Origin: Bacteroidia bacterium | GTDB lineage: Bacteria; Bacteroidota; Bacteroidia; NS11-12g; UBA9320 | Direction of reading: 5' to 3' | Length of the DNA stretch: 46,366 nt | Assembly: GCA_020053795.1 (NCBI GenBank) | Contig: JAGVMN010000011.1 | Coordinates: 1 to 46,366 of the forward strand | Shown here: one piece after another, positions 8,608 to 17,426 of the stretch | Layout of the letters: each line of letters opens with the position of its first letter | Position numbering within the stretch: the first letter of the stretch is position 1 | Position numbers and translations under genes: made by a program | Notes under the pieces: generated by a model | Told to the model about the DNA's origin: nothing | Seen by the model: the letters and a program-made list of their open reading frames with translations, nothing else | Database searches by the model: none

Positions 8608-11600
8608 CTAAAAAATATACCTCGCCACCACCCTGCCGATATGGATGGGTTTGGTTAAAGGAGATTTGCGGCCATCGTATTGGACTGACAACTGCACCTT
8701 TTCGCCGAGGCGGCGTTCTCCACTCAGGTTCCATTTGAGATTGTTGCCGGGCAACAGACCTTGTAGTAAGTCATACGCAAGCGTTGTCCCCGGACTGGCA
8801 TTGTAGGAAATCTTAACCATTGACATGGCTGCCGACAAAACACCTTTTTCTGCACTCAGCCATTTGCCCTCTATTCCGGCTTCGTCATATTGCATTTTCT
8901 CTCCGCCCAGGGCCTTTTTGTTTCGGGCCTTCATGGTTTTGTAAAAAAGGGTCAACCGCAGGCGGTTGTCGTATTGGTATTGAATTTTTGGCTCTGTTTG
9001 CCAGAAATGATAATCATAACTTCTGCTGCCGAAATACTGGGAAGTGTAAAGCCTGTCGCCCCATTTGGTTTCATTTTGAAGGGTAAAAGCCCGGGAAACA
9101 TTCCATCTGGCCCTGAACTGATTTTCCCTTCTCTGTCGCCATTCGAAGCCATTCACCAAAAGAAGTTTGTTGGAGAAAGAAAGCCGGTTGTAGTCGAAAC
9201 CATAAACCGGATCGGCCCGATTGAAAAACCAGGTACTACGAAGGCTACCCGTAGTGCTGATCACCGAAGTATCTTCCAGACTCTTGTCAAATGGATTCAG
9301 GGATTTTGCGGAAAGGGTTTCACGGGTTTTGCGATCCAGATTCAAAGCATTGACAGACGAAAAGCGGTTGAGCCAATGAGGTTTTTTGCCTTTGACCTGT
9401 TTCATAAAACGCCCGGGTTCGAGTTTGATGGTTTGGTTGAATTGCCCTGAAACTGTTTGAATGAATCCCTGAACAGGGATAAATACTCTGATATAACTGG
9501 CCCTGTTTCGGTCGAGCTCTGAGGCGGTTTCAAATTCATTGAGCGTTTGCAAACCATTGCTGTCGTAGTCGTTCCAAACGTAAACGCCATTTCCCGGTTG
9601 AACCTGCAGGTAAGAAAATTCCCGTCTTTGTTCCTGAGCGGTTCCGGCCTGCCAATAGCTTTGCCATACAATTCCCTTATTGAATAATGAGAACAAGGCA
9701 TCCAGCCTGACTTGCAAAGTGTTTTCCGGTTTCAATACCGAATCCTGAAACTCGAGATTTCTAATCGTGGTAGTCAGAGCGAAGGCCGCCTGATCATTGG
9801 GATTCCAGTTGCCATTGAAGCTGGCAGTTGTGGCTTTGGTGAACGGTTTTAAACCGCCATCCCGGATTTGCTTATCATCCCGTTGGTTTGCATCAAGAAG
9901 AAAGTTCAAACCTTTTTTCCCTGTTTTTCCAATAAAAAAACCTTTTTGCAAAAAGCTGTAGCTGCCGTTCAGCCTATCTCCCCCTTGATTGTTAAACACA
10001 CTTTGTTCTAACCGCGAATAAGCCCCGGGCTTCCAGGTTCCAAAGGGAAATGAGATTCCGGGATCCATTCTGAAATAAGCGTTTTCCGAAGTGTCGCGTC
10101 GGCTTTTCAGAAATTCAGGACTCATGGTGAATTCAATATGTTTGCCCCGGTAAAACACTTCAAGATTGTGATACATTCCATCGGTAACATTTTTCATTTC
10201 ATACAAAGACAGGCGATATTTCAGTCCTGCCTTTTTTTTGTAGAACGCCCCCAACCATAAGTCGCCAATCTTTTCTTCACCAAACTTTCTGGCGTTATCG
10301 GCATCCGGATTTTGAAGTGTTCGGTTCCAACGTCGGTCAAACTCCACATCGCGGTATCGTTCAACATATCTGAAACGACTGTCCACCCATTCAAACGAAC
10401 CTTTGTGGGAGTAATTCCAATATCGGATACTGTCTTGCTTCGTCTTTCCTTCCCAACCCAGCTTTAACCCCAATCCATTGTCGTCCCTGCTGTCTTTCGT
10501 TGAAAAGGTATTTAAATCCTGATGACTGAAAGCCAGTTCGGAAGTCACCCTCAGTTTTTCGGAAAAAGTGTAAGCCACACCTGCATTAAACATGCTTAAA
10601 CTTCTGGCGGGAATCAGAATATCCACCGGGTCATAGTCGCCCTGAGGAATACCGCCGACCGGCTCTACCCATTTATAAACCCTTCCATTGGCACCGCTTT
10701 GTTTTTGTCTGTAGTTTCCTTTGCCGGAACCAAGATAGCTGAAAGTGACTTCGAAAAATACCGAATCTTCTTCTGCAGAAAGAGCCTGTTCATAATAAAC
10801 GCCATAAATGATATGGTTTTTGCGGAGATACAAAATCCGGTCTGAAAGCAGGCCGCCGTATGCTTTCACCTTGGGCATGGTGGCCTGTGTAACATCTCCG
10901 GCATTCGCCAAAACCTCTCGGGCAGAAAAGCCGCTGATAGAATCATAGCCATCCAAAGATTGTTGAAAAGGCTTATTTTTATTGTCGGCTTCGTTGTATA
11001 TATTCAGAAAGATATGGGCCTTTTTCCGCTGCCAGTTGTTGTTGGCATGGGCAACAGTCCGGGCATAGTTCCGATCGCTGTATTGAAACTCCGCTACAAT
11101 ACGGCTGTATCTTGTGATCACCACACGCGGCATAAAAGTCAGCTCGCCACTATTGTAATCAATTACGTAATCATTTTGCTCTCCACGATTCAGCTTTTCC
11201 CCGTCCAGATAAATCACTTCCGTCCCTGCTATGATGATGATAAATATTTCACCGTTGGTACCTTTTAAACGATAAGGTCCGCGGTTTCCCTCCAATCCGT
11301 CCATCACATTTCTGGAAAAACGACCTCGAGCCAAAGCCAGTTCAGCATTGACGTTATAAGTAGATTTACCAAAGGCTTGTTCATGCCCAAACTGCAGTCC
11401 CCTCGATTTTTTGTAGAACTTCATGAAATAGCCCGGTTCCTGACTTTTCATCTCGAAATCGCCCAAAACTATTGAAGACTTCTTCTTTGTCAACTTGATA
11501 AATACCTTGTCAAAGTCCTGCAATTGCTGCGTATTGCCTTCCGGTTGTATAGGGTTGTTTTCGTCAGAAATGGCTGCCAATACTTCCACATCATTGGCCA

Positions 11601-12078
11601 GTTTTCCACTGATTCTGAGATTGAGGTTAGAATTGACCACAACATCCTGCTGATTCCCGAAGCCAATTCCCCGTGAGAGATTTCCCAAGGTGCTGAGGCC
11701 GTCTTTTGGTAATTCTGAATTGATGCTTTTAGAAGGCGTATAAGCGGGGGTTCCTTCCCTGAATAAATTGTCTTTGATGGCGGGGTCTTTATGTCTGACC
11801 GTGATTTCAAGATTCAATGACAAGCTTCGGAAGGTTACAAAAAGCGTATCCGGTCTCTGACCATCCATCCAGTAAATTTTTCCGGAACTGTATTGAACGC
11901 CATAATTCAAGTCTTCTTGAAAACCAATAATGGAAACACTGCCTCGGATGAGCGGCAAACTATCCAACTGAAGGGTATCCGCACCAACCCATATTTTTTG
12001 TTTTTGGGGCAGACTTTGTGCCGGGGCCCAAGAGCTGCCAAAAAGAAAAAGAAACAATATGAGGGTTTTATTGACCAA
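8608..12078 (-). CDS. Large outer-membrane beta-barrel protein, SprA-like N-terminal region
   Basis: This 1156-residue protein starts at a TTG (12078) and carries a clear signal peptide (KTLILFLFLFGSSW...AQS). No in-frame ATG is available upstream because a stop lies a few codons before. The segment around residues 130-210 (GNLSRGIGFGNQQDVVVNS, ENNPIQPEGNTQQLQ, DKVFIKL, VLGDFEM) resembles the barrel region of Bacteroidota SprA-type surface proteins. The rest has alternating aromatic and polar strands typical of a large barrel, and the chain ends in aromatic YIF, as outer-membrane barrels often do. It is about half the length of SprA, so it is a relative or a shared-domain protein rather than SprA itself. 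Transport or secretion roles are inference. Its last 24 bases are duplicated at 8416-8439. Confidence 0.65.
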   Translation of the reverse strand: MVNKTLILFLFLFGSSWAPAQSLPQKQKIWVGADTLQLDSLPLIRGSVSIIGFQEDLNYGVQYSSGKIYWMDGQRPDTLFVTFRSLSLNLEITVRHKDPAIKDNLFREGTPAYTPSKSINSELPKDGLSTLGNLSRGIGFGNQQDVVVNSNLNLRISGKLANDVEVLAAISDENNPIQPEGNTQQLQDFDKVFIKLTKKKSSIVLGDFEMKSQEPGYFMKFYKKSRGLQFGHEQAFGKSTYNVNAELALARGRFSRNVMDGLEGNRGPYRLKGTNGEIFIIIIAGTEVIYLDGEKLNRGEQNDYVIDYNSGELTFMPRVVITRYSRIVAEFQYSDRNYARTVAHANNNWQRKKAHIFLNIYNEADNKNKPFQQSLDGYDSISGFSAREVLANAGDVTQATMPKVKAYGGLLSDRILYLRKNHIIYGVYYEQALSAEEDSVFFEVTFSYLGSGKGNYRQKQSGANGRVYKWVEPVGGIPQGDYDPVDILIPARSLSMFNAGVAYTFSEKLRVTSELAFSHQDLNTFSTKDSRDDNGLGLKLGWEGKTKQDSIRYWNYSHKGSFEWVDSRFRYVERYRDVEFDRRWNRTLQNPDADNARKFGEEKIGDLWLGAFYKKKAGLKYRLSLYEMKNVTDGMYHNLEVFYRGKHIEFTMSPEFLKSRRDTSENAYFRMDPGISFPFGTWKPGAYSRLEQSVFNNQGGDRLNGSYSFLQKGFFIGKTGKKGLNFLLDANQRDDKQIRDGGLKPFTKATTASFNGNWNPNDQAAFALTTTIRNLEFQDSVLKPENTLQVRLDALFSLFNKGIVWQSYWQAGTAQEQRREFSYLQVQPGNGVYVWNDYDSNGLQTLNEFETASELDRNRASYIRVFIPVQGFIQTVSGQFNQTIKLEPGRFMKQVKGKKPHWLNRFSSVNALNLDRKTRETLSAKSLNPFDKSLEDTSVISTTGSLRSTWFFNRADPVYGFDYNRLSFSNKLLLVNGFEWRQRRENQFRARWNVSRAFTLQNETKWGDRLYTSQYFGSRSYDYHFWQTEPKIQYQYDNRLRLTLFYKTMKARNKKALGGEKMQYDEAGIEGKWLSAEKGVLSAAMSMVKISYNASPGTTLAYDLLQGLLPGNNLKWNLSGERRLGEKVQLSVQYDGRKSPLTKPIHIGRVVARYIF

Positions 12079-12234
12079 AGATTGCAGGCTTCATTCTTCG
12101 AAATTAAACCCAAAAAGAGCCTGATAAAAATTTTAGGGGGAAGTACAATAGACAGATGTCAATTTATTGGGGCATTCTTTATCTTAACAAGATCAACAAT
12201 CTAACTTAAAATGACACCCCTTACTCCGTGTACA

Positions 12235-12287
12235 CACGGATGGCGTATCCGTGCCTACACGGATGTAAAATCAGTGTATACACGGAT
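12235..12287 (+). repeat. ACACGGAT short repeats with hairpin
   Basis: The 282-bp spacer 12079-12360 holds three copies of ACACGGAT (about 12234, 12257, 12280). CACGGAT at 12235-12241 pairs perfectly with ATCCGTG at 12247-12253, giving a 7-bp stem with a 5-base loop. It could be an operator or the remains of a repeat; nothing else in the spacer is recognisable. Confidence 0.5.
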
Positions 12288-12360
12288 AGTAATTAGTTTT
12301 TTTCGTAATAGGTTTGTAGTGATTTTAACCAAACAGATTTTGTTTGTTTATTTTTGAATT

Positions 12361-13005
12361 ATGAAAAAAGCAAACCCTACATACTTTATAATAATGTGTT
12401 GCCTTTTTCTGGCATTTACCGCTTCCAACTGCAAAGACAAACCTGAGAACAGATATGACCATGTGCGTCAGGAACTGAAAGATTGGGGTGTTTTCAAAGT
12501 AGGAACTTGGTGGGTGTATGAAGAAGAAATATTAAAAATAAGAGATAGTGTTTATATTTATCGAGAGGAAATAAATGCAAATTCAAAAGTAGATCGGCCA
12601 AATCAATTCTCGGAAGAAATAGGATCATACTTGATTTCGACTAATATAGGAGATACCATGTTTTTTAGGGTGATTACCCAAAGTACAGGCGTTAAATTAC
12701 AAACACTCCGCGATTATCCTGAATACCAATCTGCATGTTACCTTGTTGTTCCACCCCCTGTTAGGGGTGGTTGGAGTCGCATAGGTCCACCCGAACAGAT
12801 TACAATTTATGACACCATATATGCTGTGTACAAATTGGGTACGCTTGGGTTTAGCAATGTCGTAAGGGCCAATGATAACATGAACCTCGCGTTTGATGGA
12901 ACCCCTACTTTAATTTATACGGCAAAAAACATAGGAATAGTCCGAAAAGAATTTCCCGAATTTAACCAGGTTTGGAACCTTGTTGCTTATAGCATCGTAC
13001 AATAA
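12361..13005 (+). CDS. Secreted protein or lipoprotein of unknown function
   Basis: The 214-residue product has a classic export leader (KKANPTYFIIMCCLFLAFTA) followed by SNCKDK. The Cys at the cleavage region suggests a lipoprotein, but Asn at -1 is unusual for a lipobox, so simple secretion is also possible. The mature part is rich in Trp, Tyr and beta-prone stretches (WGVFKVGTWWVYEEE) with no recognised catalytic motif. It sits 15 bp upstream of another secreted protein, and the two probably form an operon. No function is assigned. Confidence 0.7.
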   Translation: MKKANPTYFIIMCCLFLAFTASNCKDKPENRYDHVRQELKDWGVFKVGTWWVYEEEILKIRDSVYIYREEINANSKVDRPNQFSEEIGSYLISTNIGDTMFFRVITQSTGVKLQTLRDYPEYQSACYLVVPPPVRGGWSRIGPPEQITIYDTIYAVYKLGTLGFSNVVRANDNMNLAFDGTPTLIYTAKNIGIVRKEFPEFNQVWNLVAYSIVQ

Positions 13006-13020
13006 AAAAAGGTAACTATT

Positions 13021-13653
13021 ATGAAAACAATTTGCAAATCACTCATTCTATTGATTATTGTAACTTTTGCACACAAAATGAGTAATGCTCAAAGTGTCCA
13101 AAGGCATAATGCAGGCATGTGGCACATTGAAGTGCAAAGTATGGAAAGACAGCTGGAAATGGGTGACACAGCAAAGGTGCTATTCAAAATAAGATTTTTA
13201 GACACCTTCTCTTGGCACTATTCGCTTAATATGAATCGACAGTTATATTCTTACGATTATGATTTGGAGGGAGATTCCAATTATATGGCTTCGGATTGGT
13301 GGGCTGGCGGAGCCTCTCTGTTGGTTGACACAGGCATATACTATCCTGGTGACAGTATAGTGGATAGCCTTAGCTTTTATTACAACTCTGAAAACCTACC
13401 CTTTTCTTACCGGACACTGTTAATAGAAACAATAAACGATAGCATACAGAAGACCAGTCAGACGAAATTTATAGTTTATTTCACACCATACAATACCATC
13501 GAAGTTTGGAAATATGACGATTTCCTCGATCTGAAACGCGAATGGGACAGCCCGGAAGATGGGCTACTGGCCGACTTGCGGGAATATATTTTGCCCGATG
13601 TTGGTGTTTTTCACCAACATCCGCACCCGAACAAAAATGACCCCTTATCGTGA
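13021..13653 (+). CDS. Secreted protein of unknown function
   Basis: The 210-residue product has a signal peptide (KTICKSLILLIIVTFAH...SNAQS). The mature part contains many Asp/Tyr/Trp residues and a likely beta-sandwich pattern (DTAKVLFKIRFLDTF). The last 20 or so codons overlap a perfect hairpin (13597-13621) and read as a low-quality His/Pro/Asn tail, so the original C-terminus may have been replaced by a repeat. It is probably co-transcribed with the preceding lipoprotein-like gene. No family was recognised. Confidence 0.65.
   Translation: MKTICKSLILLIIVTFAHKMSNAQSVQRHNAGMWHIEVQSMERQLEMGDTAKVLFKIRFLDTFSWHYSLNMNRQLYSYDYDLEGDSNYMASDWWAGGASLLVDTGIYYPGDSIVDSLSFYYNSENLPFSYRTLLIETINDSIQKTSQTKFIVYFTPYNTIEVWKYDDFLDLKREWDSPEDGLLADLREYILPDVGVFHQHPHPNKNDPLS
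13597..13621 (+). repeat. Perfect hairpin inside a gene end
   Basis: GATGTTGGTG and CACCAACATC form a perfect 10-bp stem around a T5 loop. It lies within the last codons of the secreted protein and resembles the second hairpin at 13666. It looks like a REP-type palindrome rather than a terminator, because no T run follows. Confidence 0.7.
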
Positions 13654-13665
13654 TAGTAAGATTTG

Positions 13666-13690
13666 GTGGTTGGAGAAAAACTCCAACCAC
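13666..13690 (+). repeat. Second perfect hairpin after the gene
   Basis: GTGGTTGGAG and CTCCAACCAC form a perfect 10-bp stem around an A5 loop. Its design (10-bp G/T-rich stem, 5-base homopolymer loop) matches the hairpin 45 bp upstream. It could end transcription of the 12361-13653 pair or be a repeat copy. Confidence 0.6.
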
Positions 13691-13873
13691 AAGCAAAACA
13701 TTCACTCAAAATATCATGCACTTTTGTTTTTTGATAGAATAAGCTACTTTTACTCGGTCATAACCTGAATTGTTTTTGAGAGAAGTTTTCTCAGACGAAT
13801 AATTTACCAGTACTTGATTTATAAGACCCAAACATAGTTGAATTAGAAATAACAATTAATATCCTTAAAGAAT

Positions 13874-15397
13874 ATGGCAACATTTTACTACGACAGCTAT
13901 TCAAGTGACCACATTAACTCCCAATGGATCAAGCACCTTCAATCGAATGCTTACATTAGAGATATTGACGGCATCGTAACAAAGAATCGAAAGGAATTGG
14001 AATCAACCATTCGAAACGCATCTGCTGAACAAGCCAAAGCAATTAATCAGGTATGCGGAAGATTGGATGACGGCTTTGCTGAGATTAGCAACCATCTTAA
14101 AGAAATTAACTGCAATGTTTCTGAATTACGAGGCGAAATAAATGCGATGGCTGCAATGCTTGACTGGAAATTATCGCTTCTAATTGAAGAACAGAGATTA
14201 ACAAACGAACTCCTTGGTAATATTGCTCAAATCTTACGAATTCCCGACAGCCAAAAACAAAGGGTTTATCATATAGAACAAGGCTTGAAGTATTTAAAGA
14301 ATGCAATTCTTGAAGAAGACGTCGAAAGTGATTTTTATTCTGATGCTTTTGAAGGCTTTTCACAAGCAGAGAAAATTGAACGAAAAGATTACATAACATT
14401 AAATAGAATTGGTCAAATCTATCTCTATTCTAAAACCTTTTTGAATATCCCTCTTGCAGAAGAATATTTTCTAAAATCAGCCAGAGAAGCGTTCGCAGAA
14501 TTCAATGCAGGCGGCACTACTGCTTCAAATTACCTGTCCCCTAACATTCAGGAATCTAAAAATCATCGGAATCCATTTAAAGCAGCAACCGCCGAAGCTT
14601 ACCTATATGCGAGCAGATGTTGTTACCTTCAACGAAAACGAGAAAAAGCGGCAGAATTAGCTGGTAAGGCATTTAGCTTAATTCCAGAATTTACTGAGGC
14701 TGGGTTTGAACAAGCAAAGTATTTGGCTGCAAATAATAAAGATTCTGAGGCCGCTCAAATTCTCTCCATTGTAATTTCAAAAGATAGGTTTTTCTCCATT
14801 AAGGCCGTCAACGATCAAGATTTGATAAAAAACCCTTCAATTCTGAAACTACTAGAAACCTTGCAAAAATCAACAATCACAAAAGCAAAACAAGGCTTAA
14901 AACAATGTGTGGATCAAATGAGACCTAACTCACAAGCGAAAGAAATCATTGGTGAAATAGGGGATAATATTTCGAAAAATAGTTATATTTCAGGAATGAA
15001 GGCCCTCGATCTTCTGAATGCAAAATACTCCTTTAAATACTGTACATATAGCCATGGTTCTGAAACCATCTATAGGACTTACGTGAATCCTTCTCAAAGC
15101 ATAATTTCATTCCTTGAAAAAGAGAATGCTTCTCCTGAGCAATACAAAAGAGCCTTAAAAGAATATATGAGCCAGGCTTCAGAAACAAATGCAATTACTT
15201 TTGGTCTTGGGGGTGGTGCATTAGGGTTTATTATTGGACTCTTCAAAGGTTGTACTGTTAAGGAATTCTCAATGGATTGGGGCACTTTTTTCATTTCAAT
15301 AATAATTTGCGGAGGTTTAGGGGCATTAATAGGGTTTTTAATCGGACAAGCAAGCGAACCTGGTTTAACGGATCAAAATAGACCCAAGAGTTATTAA
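13874..15397 (+). CDS. TPR-type protein with N-terminal coiled coil and two C-terminal membrane helices
   Basis: The 507-residue product starts at an ATG with no signal peptide. Residues of about 35-125 form a predicted coiled coil (heptad-like runs, ELRGEINAMAAML). Residues of about 130-310 contain helical repeats of TPR character (DYITLNRIGQIYLYSK, AEAYLYASRCCYLQRKREKAAELAGKAFSL). Two Gly-rich hydrophobic helices close the protein (about 443-465 and 474-497), with Lys/Cys between them. The whole looks like a cytoplasmic scaffold anchored in the inner membrane by its tail. The family seems to recur as accessory protein in many bacteria, but its function is not known to me. It opens the accessory block, with 93 bp to the next gene. 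Confidence 0.7.
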   Translation: MATFYYDSYSSDHINSQWIKHLQSNAYIRDIDGIVTKNRKELESTIRNASAEQAKAINQVCGRLDDGFAEISNHLKEINCNVSELRGEINAMAAMLDWKLSLLIEEQRLTNELLGNIAQILRIPDSQKQRVYHIEQGLKYLKNAILEEDVESDFYSDAFEGFSQAEKIERKDYITLNRIGQIYLYSKTFLNIPLAEEYFLKSAREAFAEFNAGGTTASNYLSPNIQESKNHRNPFKAATAEAYLYASRCCYLQRKREKAAELAGKAFSLIPEFTEAGFEQAKYLAANNKDSEAAQILSIVISKDRFFSIKAVNDQDLIKNPSILKLLETLQKSTITKAKQGLKQCVDQMRPNSQAKEIIGEIGDNISKNSYISGMKALDLLNAKYSFKYCTYSHGSETIYRTYVNPSQSIISFLEKENASPEQYKRALKEYMSQASETNAITFGLGGGALGFIIGLFKGCTVKEFSMDWGTFFISIIICGGLGALIGFLIGQASEPGLTDQNRPKSY

Positions 15398-15490
15398 TTC
15401 AGGATGCTTTATTAATTCAAAAGTTGGTTGAATTATATTCTCGAAAAAGATTATCGCGTCTGCTCCTTCAAAATGACTAGGCAAAAATAA

Positions 15491-16528
15491 TTGAAGAAAC
15501 TTTATAAGACAGCGAAATATAAAAAGCACTTACACAAACGTCAGCTTGACGAACTCAAGAAAAGACGTAAGGCAAAGGACTGGCTTCGGAGAAAGGGGAA
15601 AAATGAACAAGGGAAAACACAAAGTTTTATAAAATGGAGGAAAGAAGTACAGAGTAGTTTTGAAATTGAAGCACCAAGAAATTTCTCACTTTCTCAAAAT
15701 ATAAATGAAGTATTGAGTTTTATTACACAGTTGAAGGATGCGTCAAAGAGGGAAAGGAAAATTTTCATAAAGTTAAAGGATGTTGAGATCATTACCCATG
15801 GTGCTATAGCTATGTTGTTATCTGTAATTGGTGAGCTTGATGAACGAAAGATAAAAGTATCTGGCGATTACCCAAAGGTCAAACATGTAAGGAAGGTACT
15901 TGACCAGTCTGGTTTTTTTAATCATGTCAAAGGCCTAATTGAAGAAGAGAATAAAACAACTGTTAATACAATTCTTACAAAAGGTAAGGAAGTGGTTGAA
16001 TCGGAAGAAACTGCCCCCCTAGTAACAGCCTCAATGAAAACTATTCATGGGCAACCGTATAGAAACCAACCTTTACAAGGACTACTTGTGGAACTAATGG
16101 CCAACACAGTAAATCATGCATTTCCAAAAGCCAAAAATCGAAGGTGGTGGTTATCTGTCAATCATGATGAGTTGAACAACAAAGTTTCCTTTGCCTTCGT
16201 AGATAACGGTGCTGGAATAATAAACACCCTTTACCTAAAATTCAAACAAAAAATTGAGCACCTTTTTTTCAGCGACAATGCAGAGTTGTTAAATTCAGCA
16301 TTTATCGGGAAAATCGGTTCACGAACAAGGCTTGGAAACAGAGGTCGAGGATTACCTTCAGTATATAATAAGTATTCAAAAAAGCACATTACAAGACTAT
16401 CGGTAATTACTAATGATGTATTTTTGAGTTTCGATGATAACAAAAGAACCAAATTAAGAAACAACTTTGACGGAACCTATTACTATTGGGAAGTAGATAT
16501 AAATTGCACATCATGGAAGAATATATAA
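15491..16528 (+). CDS. STAS-like/GHKL ATPase fusion protein
   Basis: The 345-residue product starts at a TTG (15491); no suitable ATG exists near the N-terminus. The first 45 residues are strongly basic (Lys/Arg-rich), suggesting nucleic-acid or membrane-surface contact. Residues of about 65-150 look like a STAS-type domain (IFIKLKDVEIITHGAIAMLL ... VLDQSGFFNHV). Residues of about 195-330 form a GHKL ATP-binding domain with an N box (LVELMANTVNHAF), G1 (FVDNGAGI) and G2 (GNRGRGLPSVY). There is no phospho-acceptor His domain, so it resembles anti-sigma-factor kinases such as SpoIIAB more than sensor kinases. The gene overlaps the DUF4325 gene by 16 bp, which implies a shared function. Confidence 0.75.
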   Translation: MKKLYKTAKYKKHLHKRQLDELKKRRKAKDWLRRKGKNEQGKTQSFIKWRKEVQSSFEIEAPRNFSLSQNINEVLSFITQLKDASKRERKIFIKLKDVEIITHGAIAMLLSVIGELDERKIKVSGDYPKVKHVRKVLDQSGFFNHVKGLIEEENKTTVNTILTKGKEVVESEETAPLVTASMKTIHGQPYRNQPLQGLLVELMANTVNHAFPKAKNRRWWLSVNHDELNNKVSFAFVDNGAGIINTLYLKFKQKIEHLFFSDNAELLNSAFIGKIGSRTRLGNRGRGLPSVYNKYSKKHITRLSVITNDVFLSFDDNKRTKLRNNFDGTYYYWEVDINCTSWKNI

Positions 16529-16842
16529 AAATAGCAACTGAGTTTTCTGCAACTCCCGGAGCACGTTACATCTCAGACGGCAAGCACTCAGGACAAGAGT
16601 TTTATGAAACCCTATTAAAAGATCGGTATGAAACGGCAATGAAAAATGGACGCAAATTAACTGTTGACTTAGACGGGACTCATGGCTATGCAACTTCGTT
16701 TCTTGACGAGGCATTTGGACGACTTTCAAAAGATTTCGGAGCGGTTAATGTTTTCAATAATATCTTCTTTGTTTCCAACGAAGAACCCTATCTGATTGAT
16801 GAAATTAAGGACTATATCAATGAAGCTAACAACATTAATTAA
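16513..16842 (+). CDS. STAS-like protein, DUF4325 type
   Basis: The product has 109 residues from the ATG at 16513. The family pattern is visible as LTVDLDGTHGYATSFLDEAFG, in which the TS of ATSFLDE falls about where STAS anti-sigma antagonists carry their phosphorylated Ser. The placement of that Ser is my alignment by eye. Proteins of this type usually pair with GHKL ATPases, as here: its start lies inside the end of the ATPase gene. The end overlaps the next gene by 23 bp. Likely role: regulated partner of the ATPase in a switch. Confidence 0.75.
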   Translation: MEEYIKIATEFSATPGARYISDGKHSGQEFYETLLKDRYETAMKNGRKLTVDLDGTHGYATSFLDEAFGRLSKDFGAVNVFNNIFFVSNEEPYLIDEIKDYINEANNIN

Positions 16843-17380
16843 ATACAGTGTAACATTTTTCTTTGGTGGTATCATTGGATTTGTTTCCGTCAGTTGGAAG
16901 TATTTTGATTTTGACAGTAAAATTGGTGTTGTTGATATAGTAAACCTTGCAGTGACGGCAAGCCTAGGTTATTATATAGCGTCTTCTTTACAGAAGAAAC
17001 TTGGGTCCAACAGAGTTGAAAAAGACTTGCTAATTGATGAAATAAAAAAAATAAAAATTGACATTGACAGAATAAACGCCTTCGTTGAAAACAAACAAGT
17101 TCCATTTGATGAAACAGTAAATATTTTCAAAAATATTTCTGGAAATATTTCTTCTGTAATTGAACTTTCTAAAACATGTAAAATTAAGGTGGATTGCGGT
17201 TTACCCTCACTTCAATCAAAAACTAAAGAAATTAAGAAGCTTGTTACAGGTTCAAATTCTCAAAATGGTCAATTCATTATAACAAATGGCCATAGAGGTC
17301 ATATATTGAGATTGCATCGACTTGTAAAAAGCCAAATTTTTGAGTCAATAATAGCAATAAATCGCCACGATCATGAGTAA
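16820..17380 (+). CDS. Two-TM membrane protein with coiled coil
   Basis: The product has about 186 residues from the ATG at 16820 (a TTG/ATG pair at 16796-16799 is an alternative). Two hydrophobic helices (about residues 7-27 and 38-58) are followed by a Lys/Asp/Ile-rich helix that should form a coiled coil (KDLLIDEIKKIKIDIDRI), then a polar tail with several His near the end. No enzymatic motif is visible. It overlaps the DUF4325 gene by 23 bp and so belongs to the same three-gene unit, probably as its membrane sensor or effector. The gene converges on the antiporter gene, 46 bp away. Confidence 0.65.
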   Translation: MKLTTLIKYSVTFFFGGIIGFVSVSWKYFDFDSKIGVVDIVNLAVTASLGYYIASSLQKKLGSNRVEKDLLIDEIKKIKIDIDRINAFVENKQVPFDETVNIFKNISGNISSVIELSKTCKIKVDCGLPSLQSKTKEIKKLVTGSNSQNGQFIITNGHRGHILRLHRLVKSQIFESIIAINRHDHE

Positions 17381-17426
17381 CAGAAACAAATTCCATTTAT
17401 TCTATATTTCAAACAATCGACCCATT

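Noticed and set aside
8890-9450. Plus-strand 186-codon frame opposite the barrel gene
   Set aside because: The opposite strand holds a continuous 1156-residue protein with signal peptide and barrel pattern; the plus frame is low-complexity with no start signal.
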